A stretch of 64,000 nt of DNA from Lachnospiraceae bacterium (GCA_022791635.1 JAAVZL010000003.1:1-64000); one strand, 5' to 3'. Positions 16,446-25,525 are shown, counted from the first letter of the stretch. Made by a program: numbers and translations. The notes: generated by a model not told the origin, from the sequence alone.

Positions 16446-18047
16446 ATGAAGCTTACATTTTTGGGAGCGGCACATGAAGTAACGGGAAGCTGTCATATGC
16501 TGGAGGCCTGCAATAAAGTGATGCTCATCGATTACGGTATGGAGCAGGGGCCCGACTATTATAAGAATCGAGAGATTCCCGTAGCGGCGGCAGATATTGA
16601 TTTTGTATTCTTAACCCACGCTCATATCGATCATTCGGGTCTTCTGCCCCTTTTGTATAAGCAGGGCTTTCGGGGCGTGATCTTCGCTACCAAGGCCACC
16701 CGGGATCTGTGTGAGGTGATGCTTCGGGACAGCGCCCACATTCAGATGTTTGAGGCGGAATGGCGGAACCGGAAGGCAAGACGTTCCGGCGGGGAAGAGT
16801 ATGTTCCTCTCTATGACATGGCTGCGGCGGACGGAGCCATAAAGCTGCTCTGCGGCTGTGCCTACGGAGAGCAGATTTCGGTGGCTGAGGGAATTACGAT
16901 TCGCTTTACGGATGTGGGGCATCTTCTGGGATCCTCCTGCATTGAAATCTGGCTGACCGAAGGGGAAGAGAAGCGTAAGGTTGTATTCTCCGGCGACATC
17001 GGCAATCACAATCAACCGATTTTAAAGGAGCCAAAGACCGTGGAGGAGGCCGACTATGTGGTCATGGAATCTACCTATGGAGATCGCAGCCACGGGGAGC
17101 GTCCTGACTATGTAGAGTCCCTGACCGCTATCCTGCAGGAGACCTTTGATCGGGGCGGCAATGTGGTCATTCCCTCTTTTGCCGTAGGCAGAACACAGGA
17201 AATGCTCTATTTCCTGCGGGAGATCAAGGAACGAAGGCTGATTCGGGGACATGAGGGCTTCAAGGTCTACGTGGACAGTCCTTTGGCCGTTCAGGCTACC
17301 ACCATTTTCAATAAAAATATGTACGAATGCTTTGACGAAGCCACACTGGAGCTCGTGAGAAAGGGCATCAACCCCATTTCCTTCCCAGGGCTCAATCTGT
17401 CCATTACCAGTGATGAGTCAAAGGCCATTAACTTTGATGAGGAGCCGAAGGTCATCCTCTCAGCCTCCGGCATGTGCGAGGCCGGGCGTATCCGGCATCA
17501 CTTAAAGCACAATCTCTGGAGAGCCGACAGCACCATTCTCTTTGTGGGCTATCAGGCTGTGGGAACTTTGGGCCGTGCCATTGTGGAGGGCGCTTCTACC
17601 GTAAAGCTGTTCGGTGAGGAGATTGAGATACGGGCCAAGATTGCGAAGCTGGCGGGCATCAGCGGACATGCGGATAAGGAAGGACTGATTTCCTGGCTCC
17701 AGGGCTTTGAGAAAAAGCCCAGAAGAGTGTTTGTGGTTCATGGAGAGGATACCATATGCGATCAATTCGTGGAGTGTCTGCAGGATTATTACGGCTATGA
17801 TGCCAGGGCCCCTTACAGCGGCGGCTGCTACGATTTGATTACCAATACCCATCTTCAAGTGGGCAATAAGGTACGGATCGAGAGAGAGAAAAGGCTTGCC
17901 AAACCCACCTCTACCGTATATGATAGATTGGTGGAGGTTGGAAAGAGAGTTCTGCGCCTGATCGATCGAAGCAGAGGCTGGGCCAATAAAGACTTGGCAA
18001 AGCTTGCGGATCAATTACAGGCCCTCTGTGAAAAGTGGGAAAAGTAA
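16446..18047 (+). CDS. Beta-CASP metallo-beta-lactamase-fold RNA hydrolase family
   Basis: The 533-residue protein opens with a metallo-beta-lactamase fold: HAHIDHSG near residues 58-65, a histidine in VGHLLGSSC and an aspartate in FSGDIGNHNQPIL. It continues with a beta-CASP domain (VIPSFAVGRTQEMLY, ILSASGMCEAGRI, SGHADKEGLISWL, VFVVHGE), the layout of CPSF73-like and YSH1-like processing nucleases rather than RNase J. A C-terminal helical extension of about 60 residues is present. The cellular target is not known. A GAAAGGAGATGTCAA ribosome site precedes it. Confidence 0.9.
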   Translation: MKLTFLGAAHEVTGSCHMLEACNKVMLIDYGMEQGPDYYKNREIPVAAADIDFVFLTHAHIDHSGLLPLLYKQGFRGVIFATKATRDLCEVMLRDSAHIQMFEAEWRNRKARRSGGEEYVPLYDMAAADGAIKLLCGCAYGEQISVAEGITIRFTDVGHLLGSSCIEIWLTEGEEKRKVVFSGDIGNHNQPILKEPKTVEEADYVVMESTYGDRSHGERPDYVESLTAILQETFDRGGNVVIPSFAVGRTQEMLYFLREIKERRLIRGHEGFKVYVDSPLAVQATTIFNKNMYECFDEATLELVRKGINPISFPGLNLSITSDESKAINFDEEPKVILSASGMCEAGRIRHHLKHNLWRADSTILFVGYQAVGTLGRAIVEGASTVKLFGEEIEIRAKIAKLAGISGHADKEGLISWLQGFEKKPRRVFVVHGEDTICDQFVECLQDYYGYDARAPYSGGCYDLITNTHLQVGNKVRIEREKRLAKPTSTVYDRLVEVGKRVLRLIDRSRGWANKDLAKLADQLQALCEKWEK

Positions 18048-18103
18048 GCGGCAATCTTGCTGCGAAAGCGGATACAAAAAGAATGAGGGGATGAACAAAA
18101 GCC

Positions 18104-18868
18104 ATGGAGCGCAACGAAAGAGAAAGGGAGATGTCCCCGGCGGAGCGTCGGAGAAGAATGGAGGCCAGAAGAAGACGGCAGAAGGAGCGGGAACGCAAAA
18201 GAAGGATTCGGATGATGATTCTCATCGGCGGCGGAATCCTGGTTCTTGCGATTCTGGGATTGATCATTTTCGGAATCGTCCGTCTTGTTTCCGGCGGGGG
18301 CAAGGCCAAGGAGATTTCTGCCAAGGGCGACACCTTTGTCATAGCTATTGACGCCGGCCACGGAGGCGAGGACATCGGACAGAGCAATGGCGATACGGTG
18401 GAGAAGAATGTAACCTTTGACATCGCTTCCAAGCTGAAAACCATGCTGGAGGGTCAGGGCTGTCAGGTAGTCATGATTCGTGAGGATGATACGCGGATTG
18501 CCAAGGAGGATCGGGCTTTGAAGGCCAATGAATCGGGAGCCGATCTGCTGGTGAGCATTCACGGAGGCTACTCAGATGACACCGGCGCTTCCGGAGCAAT
18601 CAGTTACTATAAGAAAGGCAATGCCCAGAGTCAGTATCTGGCGGAAACGGTTCAGAAAGCCCTTGTTAAGGAAAGCGGCGCCATGGACGGCGGAACTCTG
18701 GAGGGAAGCTTCAGCATTATTGCCGATACCCAGATGCCGGCAATCCTCATAGAGGTAGGCTTTCTGAGTAATACGGAGGAAGCCGCAAAGCTTTTCGACG
18801 ACAGCTATCAAAACGATCTGGCAAAGGGAATTGCCAAGGGAATTATTATGAGTCTAAAAGAATCATAG
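18104..18868 (+). CDS. N-acetylmuramoyl-L-alanine amidase (Amidase_3)
   Basis: The 254-residue protein has a very basic N-terminal segment rich in Arg, Glu and Lys (about residues 1-35), a transmembrane helix at about 36-62, and an extracytoplasmic Amidase_3 domain. Zinc-binding motifs are AIDAGHGGEDIG, an aspartate/glutamate in GDTVEKNVTF and LVSIHGGYSDD; the catalytic glutamate is in ILIEVGFLSNTEEA. It cuts the amide bond between muramic acid and the peptide in peptidoglycan. The membrane anchor means it acts at the outer face of the cell membrane. Confidence 0.92.
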   Translation: MERNEREREMSPAERRRRMEARRRRQKERERKRRIRMMILIGGGILVLAILGLIIFGIVRLVSGGGKAKEISAKGDTFVIAIDAGHGGEDIGQSNGDTVEKNVTFDIASKLKTMLEGQGCQVVMIREDDTRIAKEDRALKANESGADLLVSIHGGYSDDTGASGAISYYKKGNAQSQYLAETVQKALVKESGAMDGGTLEGSFSIIADTQMPAILIEVGFLSNTEEAAKLFDDSYQNDLAKGIAKGIIMSLKES

Positions 18869-18888
18869 ACAGAGAAAGGATGATCAGA

Positions 18889-19527
18889 ATGGCAAATCAT
18901 ACAGTTGTTACAATTGGACGGCAGTACGGCAGCGGTGGCCACGATATTGGAATAAAGCTTGCGCAGGAGCTTGGAATTCCCTGCTACGACAAGGAGCTTT
19001 TGTCCAGAGCGGCCAAGGACAGCGGCTTATGTCAGGAGTTATTTGAAAATCATGACGAGAAGCCTACCAACAGCTTTTTGTATTCTCTGGTAATGGACAC
19101 TTATTCCACCGGCTATTCTTCGGCCGCATTTTCAGAGATGCCTTTAAATCACAAGGTTTTTCTGGCGCAGTTTGACAGCATCAAGAAGATTGCCGCAGAG
19201 GGTCCCTGTGTGATCGTGGGAAGATGTGCAGATTATGCTCTGGAAAATGTCCCCAATGTGATCAATGTATTTCTCTACGCAGATCTTCCTTCTCGCATTG
19301 TCCGCATTGCCAGACGGCATGATCTCACCGATGCCAAGGCCAAGGAGCTGATCCGCAAGACGGATAAGGGCCGGGCCAGCTATTACAATTATTATACCAG
19401 TAAAAAATGGGGAGATGCGGCCGGCTATGATCTATGTCTCAATACCAGTACCCTTGGCATTGAAGGCGCCATTCATATCATCCGGGAATTTATTACATAC
19501 AAGGAAAAAGAGCACGAACGAATCTAG
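18889..19527 (+). CDS. Cytidylate kinase-like family protein
   Basis: The 212-residue protein begins with a P-loop [19 protein letters not shown], where the GSGGHxIG form is that of the AAA_26 / cytidylate kinase-like family rather than Cmk itself. [14 protein letters not shown] and [16 protein letters not shown] follow, as in these proteins. The substrate is uncertain. The second ATG, at 18889, is chosen because an AGAAAGG site at 18873-18879 would touch the first ATG at 18880. It sits between the amidase and dtd genes. Confidence 0.82.
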   Translation: MANHTVVTIGRQYGSGGHDIGIKLAQELGIPCYDKELLSRAAKDSGLCQELFENHDEKPTNSFLYSLVMDTYSTGYSSAAFSEMPLNHKVFLAQFDSIKKIAAEGPCVIVGRCADYALENVPNVINVFLYADLPSRIVRIARRHDLTDAKAKELIRKTDKGRASYYNYYTSKKWGDAAGYDLCLNTSTLGIEGAIHIIREFITYKEKEHERI

Positions 19528-19541
19528 GAGTTATTATTTTT

Positions 19542-19976
19542 ATGAAGTTTGTCATACAGAGAGTGTCCCATGCATCGGTAACGGTGGATGGGACTGTTAT
19601 TGGAAGTATCGGAAAGGGCTTTCTGGTCCTCATCGGCGTAGGACGGGAGGATACTAAAGCGGAGGCGGATCGGCTGGTGAAAAAGCTGCTGGGACTTCGG
19701 ATTTTTCAGGATGAAAACGGAAAAACCAATCTGTCCCTAAAGGATGTGGACGGGGAGCTTCTTCTTGTTTCCCAGTTTACCCTCTATGCGGACTGTAGCC
19801 ACGGCAACCGGCCGGGCTTTACCAATGCGGGGGATCCAAGGCTTGCCAGGGAGCTGTACGAATATATCATTGCGCGCTGTAAGGAACAGGGCGCAAGGGT
19901 TCAAAAAGGAAGCTTTGGCGCCGAGATGAAGGTGGAGCTTTTAAACGACGGCCCGTTCACCATCATTTTAGAGTAG
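19542..19976 (+). CDS. dtd: D-aminoacyl-tRNA deacylase
   Basis: The 144-residue protein shows the Dtd signature motifs [19 protein letters not shown] near residues 74-92 and a [17 protein letters not shown] motif with the Gly/Pro-rich end near residues 126-142. It hydrolyses D-amino acids wrongly loaded onto tRNA, acting as a homodimer in the cytosol. Its length is standard. It lies 14 bases after the kinase-like gene and 62 bases before carB; that gap contains a short AGCAGGG/CCCTGCT hairpin (19983-20013). Confidence 0.96.
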   Translation: MKFVIQRVSHASVTVDGTVIGSIGKGFLVLIGVGREDTKAEADRLVKKLLGLRIFQDENGKTNLSLKDVDGELLLVSQFTLYADCSHGNRPGFTNAGDPRLARELYEYIIARCKEQGARVQKGSFGAEMKVELLNDGPFTIILE

Positions 19977-20038
19977 CAAAAAGCAGGGTATGGTAAGCTT
20001 TGTGCCTGCCCTGCTAATTTATAAAGAGGAGAACATAT

Positions 20039-23000
20039 ATGAGTAAGAGAAACGATATCCACAAGGTTTTGATTATCGGATCCGGCCCTATCATCATTGG
20101 CCAGGCCTGTGAGTTTGACTATTCCGGCACACAGGCGTGCAAGGCGCTCAAGAAGCTGGGCTATGAGATTGTATTGGTAAATTCCAATCCGGCCACCATT
20201 ATGACCGATCCCGGAACTGCAGATGTAACCTATATTGAGCCGCTCAATGTGGAACGGCTGACACAGATAATTGAGAAGGAAAGACCAGATGCCTTATTGC
20301 CGAATCTCGGCGGACAGTCCGGTCTTAATCTTTGCTCGGAGCTTTCCAAGGCGGGTGTTCTGGACAAATACCAGGTGAAGGTCATCGGCGTTCAGGTGGA
20401 TGCCATTGAGCGCGGCGAGGATCGAATTGAGTTTAAGCATACTATGGACAGCCTGGGGATTGAGATGGCAAGAAGCGAGGTGGCCTACACGGTGGAAGAA
20501 GCGGTTTCCATTGCGGAAAGGCTCGGTTATCCCGTGGTCTTGCGGCCTGCCTACACCATGGGAGGCGCCGGAGGCGGTCTTGTCTACAACGTAGAGGAGC
20601 TAAAAACCGTCACAGCCAGAGGCCTTCAGGCAAGCCTGGTAGGGCAGGTTCTGGTGGAGGAGTCGATCCTGGGCTGGGAGGAGCTGGAGCTTGAGGTGGT
20701 CCGGGACAGCAAGAACAATATTATTACCGTGTGCTTTATTGAAAATATCGATCCTCTGGGCGTGCATACGGGAGATTCCTTCTGTTCCGCCCCCATGCTC
20801 ACCATTTCCGAGGACATTCAGAAAAGACTTCAGGAAAAGTCTTACCGCATCGCCGAGGCGATTCAGGTGATCGGCGGAACCAATGTCCAGTGGGCCCACG
20901 ATCCGGTGACAGATCGGGATATTGTCATCGAGATCAATCCCAGAACCTCCCGTTCCTCAGCCCTGGCCTCCAAGGCTACCGGTTTCCCCATTGCCCTGGT
21001 TTCCGCCATGCTTGCCTCCGGACTTACCCTGGATGAGATTCCCTGCGGCAAATACGGAACGCTTGATAAGTATGTGCCGGACGGAGACTATGTGGTGATT
21101 AAATTTGCCCGCTGGGCCTTTGAGAAGTTCAAGGGTGTGGAGGACAAGCTGGGCACCCAGATGCGCGCCGTAGGCGAGGTGATGAGTATTGGCAAGACCT
21201 ACAAGGAGGCCTTCCAGAAGGCCATCCGAAGCCTGGAAAACGGGCGCTATGGACTGGGCTTTGCCAAGGATTTTCATAATAAGACCAAGCGTGAGCTTCT
21301 GAAAATGCTCCATGCGGCCACCAGTGAGCGGCAGTTTATTATGTATGAGGCAATTCGCAAGGGCGCCACGACACAGGAGCTTTATGAGCTGACGAAGATC
21401 AAGCATTATTTTATTGATGAGATGCGGGAGCTGGTGGAAGAGGAGGAAGCCCTTTTGGCCTCCAGCAAGGGCCGGGTTCCGGAAGACGCCGCCTTAAAGA
21501 AGGCGAAGCAGGACGGCTTCTCTGATCGGTATTTAAGCCAGATTCTCGGGGTTCCTGAGGAGGATATCCGTAAGAGACGCATTGCCATCGGCGTGACGGA
21601 GGCCTGGGAGGGGGTTCATGTAAGCGGTACCAAGGACAGTGCTTACTATTACTCTACCTACAATGCGTCGGATCATAGTACGGTCCATGCGGATCGGCCT
21701 AAGATCATGATTCTGGGTGGGGGACCCAATCGGATCGGCCAGGGAATTGAGTTTGATTACTGCTGTGTCCATGCGGCCATTGCCCTTAAAAAGCTGGGCT
21801 TTGAGACGATTATTGTCAACTGTAACCCTGAGACGGTTTCTACGGATTATGATACCTCGGATAAGCTGTATTTTGAGCCTCTGACCCTGGAGGATGTATT
21901 GAGCATTCACGAGAAGGAGAAGCCTGTGGGCGTGATTGCGCAGTTTGGCGGGCAGACACCGCTTAATCTGGCGGCGGAGCTTGAGAAGAACGGTGTGCGT
22001 ATTTTGGGCACCAGTCCGGAGATCATTGACCTTGCGGAGGATCGGGATCGATTCCGGGCCATTATGGAGAAGCTTGAGATTCCTATGCCAGAGGCCGGGA
22101 TGGCGGTGAATGCGGACGAGGCTTTGGCCATTGCAGAGAAGATTGGTTATCCCGTTATGGTGCGGCCTTCTTATGTACTGGGAGGAAGGGGCATGGAGGT
22201 GGTTCATGATCCCGAGAACCTCATCGGTTATATGCGTGCGGCTGTAGGGGTGACGCCGGATCGGCCGATTTTGATTGACCGTTTTCTTCATCATGCCATG
22301 GAGTGTGAGGCGGATGCTATCTGTGACGGGACCCATGCTTTTGTGCCGGCGGTGATGGAGCATATTGAGCTGGCCGGGGTGCATTCCGGGGATTCGGCCT
22401 GTATTTTGCCTTCTCTTAACATTTCGGAGGAGAATTTAAAGACGATTAAAGAGTATACGAAGAAGATTGCGGAGGAAATGCATGTCTGCGGTCTGATGAA
22501 TATGCAGTATGCCATTGAGGATGGGAAGGTTTTCGTGCTGGAGGCCAACCCAAGAGCTTCCCGGACGGTGCCTTTGGTGTCCAAGGTCTGCAATATTCAG
22601 ATGGTGCAGCTTGCCACAGAGGTAATTACGGAGGAGCTGACGGGAAGACCCTCGCCGGTTTCGGGGCTTAAGGAGCGTCATTTCCATCATTATGGGGTGA
22701 AGGAGGCGGTGTTCCCCTTTAATATGTTCCAGGAGGTGGATCCCCTTCTCGGGCCGGAGATGCGTTCTACGGGAGAGGTTCTTGGGCTTGCTTCGAATTT
22801 TGGTGAAGCTTTCTATAAGTCTCAGGAGGCGACCCAGACTTGTCTGCCTTTGTCGGGGGCGGTTCTTATCAGTGTCAGTGATCGGGATAAGCCGGAGGTG
22901 CTTGAGGTGGCGAGAGGATTCTATGAGGATGGATTTTCGATTATGGCTACGGGGCGCACCTTTGATATGATTGTGGCGGACGGAATTCCGGCTAAGAAGG

Positions 23001-23263
23001 TGAAGAAGCTTCAGGAGGGGCGGCCGAATATTTTGGATGCCATTGCCAATGGGGAGATTCAGCTGATTGTGAATACGCCTTCCGGGAAGGAGAGCCGGTA
23101 TGATGACAGTTATATTCGCAAGGCGGCGATTAAGGGGAAGATTCCCTATATGACGACCATGGCGGCGGCGATTGCTACCACGGAAGGGATTCGGAAAGTG
23201 AAGGAAAAGGGCGGTAAGCTGGAGGTGAAGTCGTTGCAGCAGCTGCATAGTGAGATTGAGTAA
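20039..23263 (+). CDS. carB: Carbamoyl-phosphate synthase large subunit
   Basis: The 1074-residue protein has the full CarB layout: a first ATP-grasp half (IIGSGPIIIGQACEFDYSG, then PAYTMGGAGGG), an oligomerisation domain, a second ATP-grasp half (GGGPNRIGQGIEFDYC, then PSYVLGGRGMEVV) and a C-terminal allosteric MGS-like domain. It makes carbamoyl phosphate from bicarbonate, ammonia and two ATP for pyrimidine and arginine synthesis. An AAGAGGAGAAC site precedes the ATG. The glutaminase subunit gene carA is not adjacent, which is unusual. The 3' end runs into a large palindromic repeat. Confidence 0.98.
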   Translation: MSKRNDIHKVLIIGSGPIIIGQACEFDYSGTQACKALKKLGYEIVLVNSNPATIMTDPGTADVTYIEPLNVERLTQIIEKERPDALLPNLGGQSGLNLCSELSKAGVLDKYQVKVIGVQVDAIERGEDRIEFKHTMDSLGIEMARSEVAYTVEEAVSIAERLGYPVVLRPAYTMGGAGGGLVYNVEELKTVTARGLQASLVGQVLVEESILGWEELELEVVRDSKNNIITVCFIENIDPLGVHTGDSFCSAPMLTISEDIQKRLQEKSYRIAEAIQVIGGTNVQWAHDPVTDRDIVIEINPRTSRSSALASKATGFPIALVSAMLASGLTLDEIPCGKYGTLDKYVPDGDYVVIKFARWAFEKFKGVEDKLGTQMRAVGEVMSIGKTYKEAFQKAIRSLENGRYGLGFAKDFHNKTKRELLKMLHAATSERQFIMYEAIRKGATTQELYELTKIKHYFIDEMRELVEEEEALLASSKGRVPEDAALKKAKQDGFSDRYLSQILGVPEEDIRKRRIAIGVTEAWEGVHVSGTKDSAYYYSTYNASDHSTVHADRPKIMILGGGPNRIGQGIEFDYCCVHAAIALKKLGFETIIVNCNPETVSTDYDTSDKLYFEPLTLEDVLSIHEKEKPVGVIAQFGGQTPLNLAAELEKNGVRILGTSPEIIDLAEDRDRFRAIMEKLEIPMPEAGMAVNADEALAIAEKIGYPVMVRPSYVLGGRGMEVVHDPENLIGYMRAAVGVTPDRPILIDRFLHHAMECEADAICDGTHAFVPAVMEHIELAGVHSGDSACILPSLNISEENLKTIKEYTKKIAEEMHVCGLMNMQYAIEDGKVFVLEANPRASRTVPLVSKVCNIQMVQLATEVITEELTGRPSPVSGLKERHFHHYGVKEAVFPFNMFQEVDPLLGPEMRSTGEVLGLASNFGEAFYKSQEATQTCLPLSGAVLISVSDRDKPEVLEVARGFYEDGFSIMATGRTFDMIVADGIPAKKVKKLQEGRPNILDAIANGEIQLIVNTPSGKESRYDDSYIRKAAIKGKIPYMTTMAAAIATTEGIRKVKEKGGKLEVKSLQQLHSEIE

Positions 23264-23279
23264 AGAGAGGACGACGGAC

Positions 23280-23491
23280 GAAAATGGCCCGGGGGAGAGG
23301 GGCTGGCAGGCTTTTCCATATCCTGTGTTCGGACGGTTCGCGTACATTCTGTCTGCTCTGGACGGACATTGCCCTTTGGAAGCTTTTGAAAAGCAAGAGA
23401 TTTTAGGTCAATGTTCGCCCATATCAGACAGTCTGTACGCGAACAGCCGGACACTAGAAAAGCCTGCCAGCCTCTCCCCCGGGCCATTTTC
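23280..23491. repeat. Palindromic element, copy A (between carB and the convergent ttcA-like gene)
   Basis: A 212-base near-perfect palindrome. Outer arms at 23280-23316 and 23457-23491 are complementary over 35 pairs apart from a 2-base bulge. Inside, both halves carry related sequence such as CTTTTCCATATCC, GTGTTCGGACGGTTCGCGTA and CTGTCTG with CGxACATTG. It lies 17 bases after the carB stop and 28 bases before the end of the convergent gene, so it can also act as a bidirectional terminator. Its core matches the copies at 27277, 29491 and 41726, while its outer arms do not. Confidence 0.85.
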
Positions 23492-23518
23492 TGGTTGTGA
23501 TTTCATGACATTGGCGAA

Positions 23519-24271
23519 TTAGGGGGACTTCTTGGATAGGGCCTGGATGTATTCCAGGGATTTGTAGGGGCTGTAGAGGCTTTCCAGGATGGCTCGGAAC
23601 ATGCGCTCGGAGGTGCCTGGATGTTCTTGGTTTAGGCTTTTGAGGAGAGTTTTGGCGTATTCGCGTTTGGTATGGCCGTCGGCGGGGCAGGGGCTTTTGC
23701 AGACGGGAAGACTGTATTTGTGCTGGAAGCCTATGATGTCGGCTTCGTCTACGTACATGAGGGGGCGGATGACGGTCAGGTCCATGCGATCCAGGTAGGT
23801 GACGGGGGCAAAGGTGTGAAAACGGCCCTCGAAGATGAGGGAGAGGAGCATGGTTTCTATGACGTCGTTTTTGTGGTGGGCGTAGGCTATCTTGTTGCAG
23901 CCGGTTTCCTTGATGACCTGATTCAAAGCGCCTTTTCGCATCTTGGCGCATAGGGCGCAGGGGTTGCTTTCCTGGCGGATATGAAAGATGACCTCGTAGA
24001 TATCCGTAGGGACCACCGTGTAGCGGACGCCCATTTCCTCGCATAAGTCCCGGATGCCGCTTAAATCGAAGTCCGGGAAGCCCAGATCTACAGTAATCGC
24101 CTCGATCTCAAAATGAACTGGATAGAAGCGTTTTAAACCGTGGAGGGCGTAGAGCATGGCCAGGCTGTCCTTTCCGCCGGAGATGCCTACGGCGATTTTG
24201 TCTCCTTCTTGTATCATATGGTAGTCGTCCACGGCTCTGCGTGTATAGCTTAGGAGCTGCTGCAGCTTCAT
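23519..24271 (-). CDS. ttcA: TtcA-family PP-loop tRNA thiolation protein
   Basis: The 250-residue protein contains the PP-loop ATP-pyrophosphatase motif ISGGKDSLAMLYAL near residues 30-43 and two cysteine pairs, one in NPCALCAKMRKGALN near 118-132 and one in PVCKSPCPADGHTKRE near 205-220. The first CxxC and the PP-loop are the marks of the tRNA 2-thiocytidine synthetase TtcA family, where the cysteines bind an iron-sulfur cluster. It could instead be a related CTU1/TtuA-type thiolase. It is divergent from the Hpt gene and convergent with carB. Confidence 0.82.
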   Translation of the reverse strand: MKLQQLLSYTRRAVDDYHMIQEGDKIAVGISGGKDSLAMLYALHGLKRFYPVHFEIEAITVDLGFPDFDLSGIRDLCEEMGVRYTVVPTDIYEVIFHIRQESNPCALCAKMRKGALNQVIKETGCNKIAYAHHKNDVIETMLLSLIFEGRFHTFAPVTYLDRMDLTVIRPLMYVDEADIIGFQHKYSLPVCKSPCPADGHTKREYAKTLLKSLNQEHPGTSERMFRAILESLYSPYKSLEYIQALSKKSP

Positions 24272-24317
24272 TTTGATGTCCTCTTTCTGAAGTTTTCTTT
24301 TTGTTTTTAACCTTTAT

Positions 24318-24347
24318 ATCATATCATGTGGGGCTGGGTTCTGGCAA
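24318..24347 (-). promoter_or_regulatory. Putative promoter for the ttcA-like gene
   Basis: Read on the minus strand, TTGCCA (24342-24347) and TATGAT (24318-24323) are 18 bases apart, about 46 bases ahead of the ATG at 24271. Confidence 0.45.
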
Positions 24348-24471
24348 CCCGTCTAAACTGTTATCACTGAAAACATTAAAAAGCAAATATTTTGGATAGT
24401 TCTTGAATAAGTCTCTTAATTGTGATAAATTAGTATTATATAGGGGGCGAAAGAAAGGAAGGTAAAAGGTT

Positions 24472-24825
24472 ATGACTGTAAGAGAGTGCTATGAGGCCAT
24501 GGGAGCAAATTATGAAGATGTGGAGGCTCGTTTACGGACGGAGGAGCGGATTCAGAAGTTTTTGCTCCGGGTGTTAAATGACTCCAGCTATGATTTGCTG
24601 TGCACCTCTATGGAGGCTCGGAATATGTCGGAGGCTTTTCGGGCGGCTCACACCATCAAGGGCATCTGCCAGAATCTTTCTCTGGATCGGTTATATGAAT
24701 CCTCTCATGCGCTTGCGGAGCTTCTGCGGGATAGACAGGAATACGGTGCGGATCTGGAGCCGGCATTGGAGAAGGTGAAAGAGGACTATCAGATGACCAT
24801 CCAGTGTATCAGACAGCTCTTGTAG
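24472..24825 (+). CDS. Histidine-phosphotransfer (Hpt) domain protein
   Basis: The 117-residue protein is a single Hpt module. The phospho-accepting histidine lies in AAHTIKGICQNLSLDRLY near residue 62, with the family's xHxxKGxxxxLG-like spacing, and the flanking helices are amphipathic. Stand-alone Hpt proteins pass phosphate between a hybrid kinase and a response regulator. No partner kinase is adjacent, so the circuit is unknown. A GAAAGGAAGG ribosome site precedes the ATG. Confidence 0.85.
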   Translation: MTVRECYEAMGANYEDVEARLRTEERIQKFLLRVLNDSSYDLLCTSMEARNMSEAFRAAHTIKGICQNLSLDRLYESSHALAELLRDRQEYGADLEPALEKVKEDYQMTIQCIRQLL

Positions 24826-24890
24826 CATATTTTGACGGATCTTATTATTCACATATCATAGAAGGCTCATAAAAATCCGAACAAAAAATC

Positions 24891-24977
24891 GAACAGTTTT
24901 TCGAACATATGTATTGACAAACAGTTGTTCTGCATGTATAATGCAATTACAAGAACAGTTGTTTGGAAAATATGTTC
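24891..24977 (+). promoter_or_regulatory. Array of LexA (SOS) operator-like sites
   Basis: Five 12-base sites resemble the Gram-positive consensus GAAC-N4-GTTC: GAACAGTTTTTC (24891), GAACATATGTAT (24903), AAACAGTTGTTC (24919), GAACAGTTGTTT (24953) and GAAAATATGTTC (24966). They surround the promoter at 24914-24942, two of them on or just after the -35 and two just after the -10. This implies tight repression by LexA, which is encoded at 28861. The first two GAAC half-sites and one more at 24879 are spaced exactly 12 bases apart. Confidence 0.7.
24914..24942 (+). promoter_or_regulatory. Sigma-A promoter for the LysM gene
   Basis: TTGACA at 24914-24919 and TATAAT at 24937-24942, both perfect, are separated by 17 bases. 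It is a very strong promoter that would need repression, and it is covered by LexA-like sites. Confidence 0.85.
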
Positions 24978-25008
24978 GGAAAATGTTTTTCTTTGGGGGG
25001 ATTATTTG

Positions 25009-25329
25009 ATGATGTGTGGAAGAAAGAAAGCGGCTTTGTTTGGAGGTTTGACTCTTTGTCTGGTGATTTTGTTGGCGATTACGTTTGGAAGCTTTCTGTC
25101 AAGAGCTAAGGATAAGGAGCCGGATGTCGTTTATTACAAATATTATACCAATATTGAGATTCAGCCTGGCGATACCTTGTGGGATCTGGCGGACGGATAT
25201 TTGGAGCATTATGACTCCAAGGAGACTTATATTCAGGAAGTCAGCCAGTTAAATTCCATTCGGGACGGGAAGATCATTTCCGGCCAGAATTTGATTATGC
25301 CTTATTATTCTACGGAGTATAAGCTTTGA
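25009..25329 (+). CDS. YneA-like LysM cell-division/SOS protein
   Basis: The 106-residue protein has an N-terminal transmembrane helix (about residues 8-28) and one LysM domain (IQPGDTLWDLADGYLEHYD, and SGQNLIMPYY at the C-terminus). This is the layout of YneA, the SOS-induced division inhibitor of Firmicutes. The ATG at 25009 follows a GGGGGG site; an upstream ATG at 24925 would put the -10 box within the gene. LexA-like operators in front of it strongly support an SOS role. The name is withheld because sequence identity was not measured. Confidence 0.82.
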   Translation: MMCGRKKAALFGGLTLCLVILLAITFGSFLSRAKDKEPDVVYYKYYTNIEIQPGDTLWDLADGYLEHYDSKETYIQEVSQLNSIRDGKIISGQNLIMPYYSTEYKL

Positions 25330-25360
25330 ATATCTCAAAGATTGTCTGGAGATTTTTTAT

Positions 25361-25393
25361 AAAAGCCGCTCTGCTTCATGCAGGGTGGCTTTT
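25361..25393 (+). terminator. Rho-independent terminator after the LysM gene
   Basis: AAAAGCCGCTCTGC at 25361-25374 pairs with GCAGGGTGGCTTTT at 25380-25393 (two G-U pairs) with a 5-base loop, 32 bases after the stop codon. Confidence 0.75.
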
Positions 25394-25483
25394 GATATAC
25401 ATGGATGCTTAAAGGAATGCGATGGCTCTTCGTACTTTTTAGTGTAAAAGTTTGAGGGTCTACAATTAAAAATTGATTTGCAG

Positions 25484-25525
25484 ACAGATCTATGTGAAAA
25501 ACATGTGTTTGTCGCATAGATCTGT
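25484..25525 (-). terminator. Hairpin, probable end of the riboswitch transcript
   Basis: ACAGATCTATG at 25484-25494 and its perfect complement at 25515-25525 form an 11-bp stem with a 20-base loop. Read on the minus strand it lies downstream of the cobalamin riboswitch and the decayed region after it. A T-rich tract follows further on, at about 25465-25475. Confidence 0.5.

Noticed and set aside
19983..20013. Attenuator or PyrR-type leader ahead of carB
   Set aside because: The gap has only a 7-bp hairpin without a T-run or antiterminator; it is too short for a PyrR binding loop.
21533..23347. Long antisense open frames (over 280 codons) opposite carB
   Set aside because: They arise from the codon bias of carB, have no ribosome site and no recognisable protein features.
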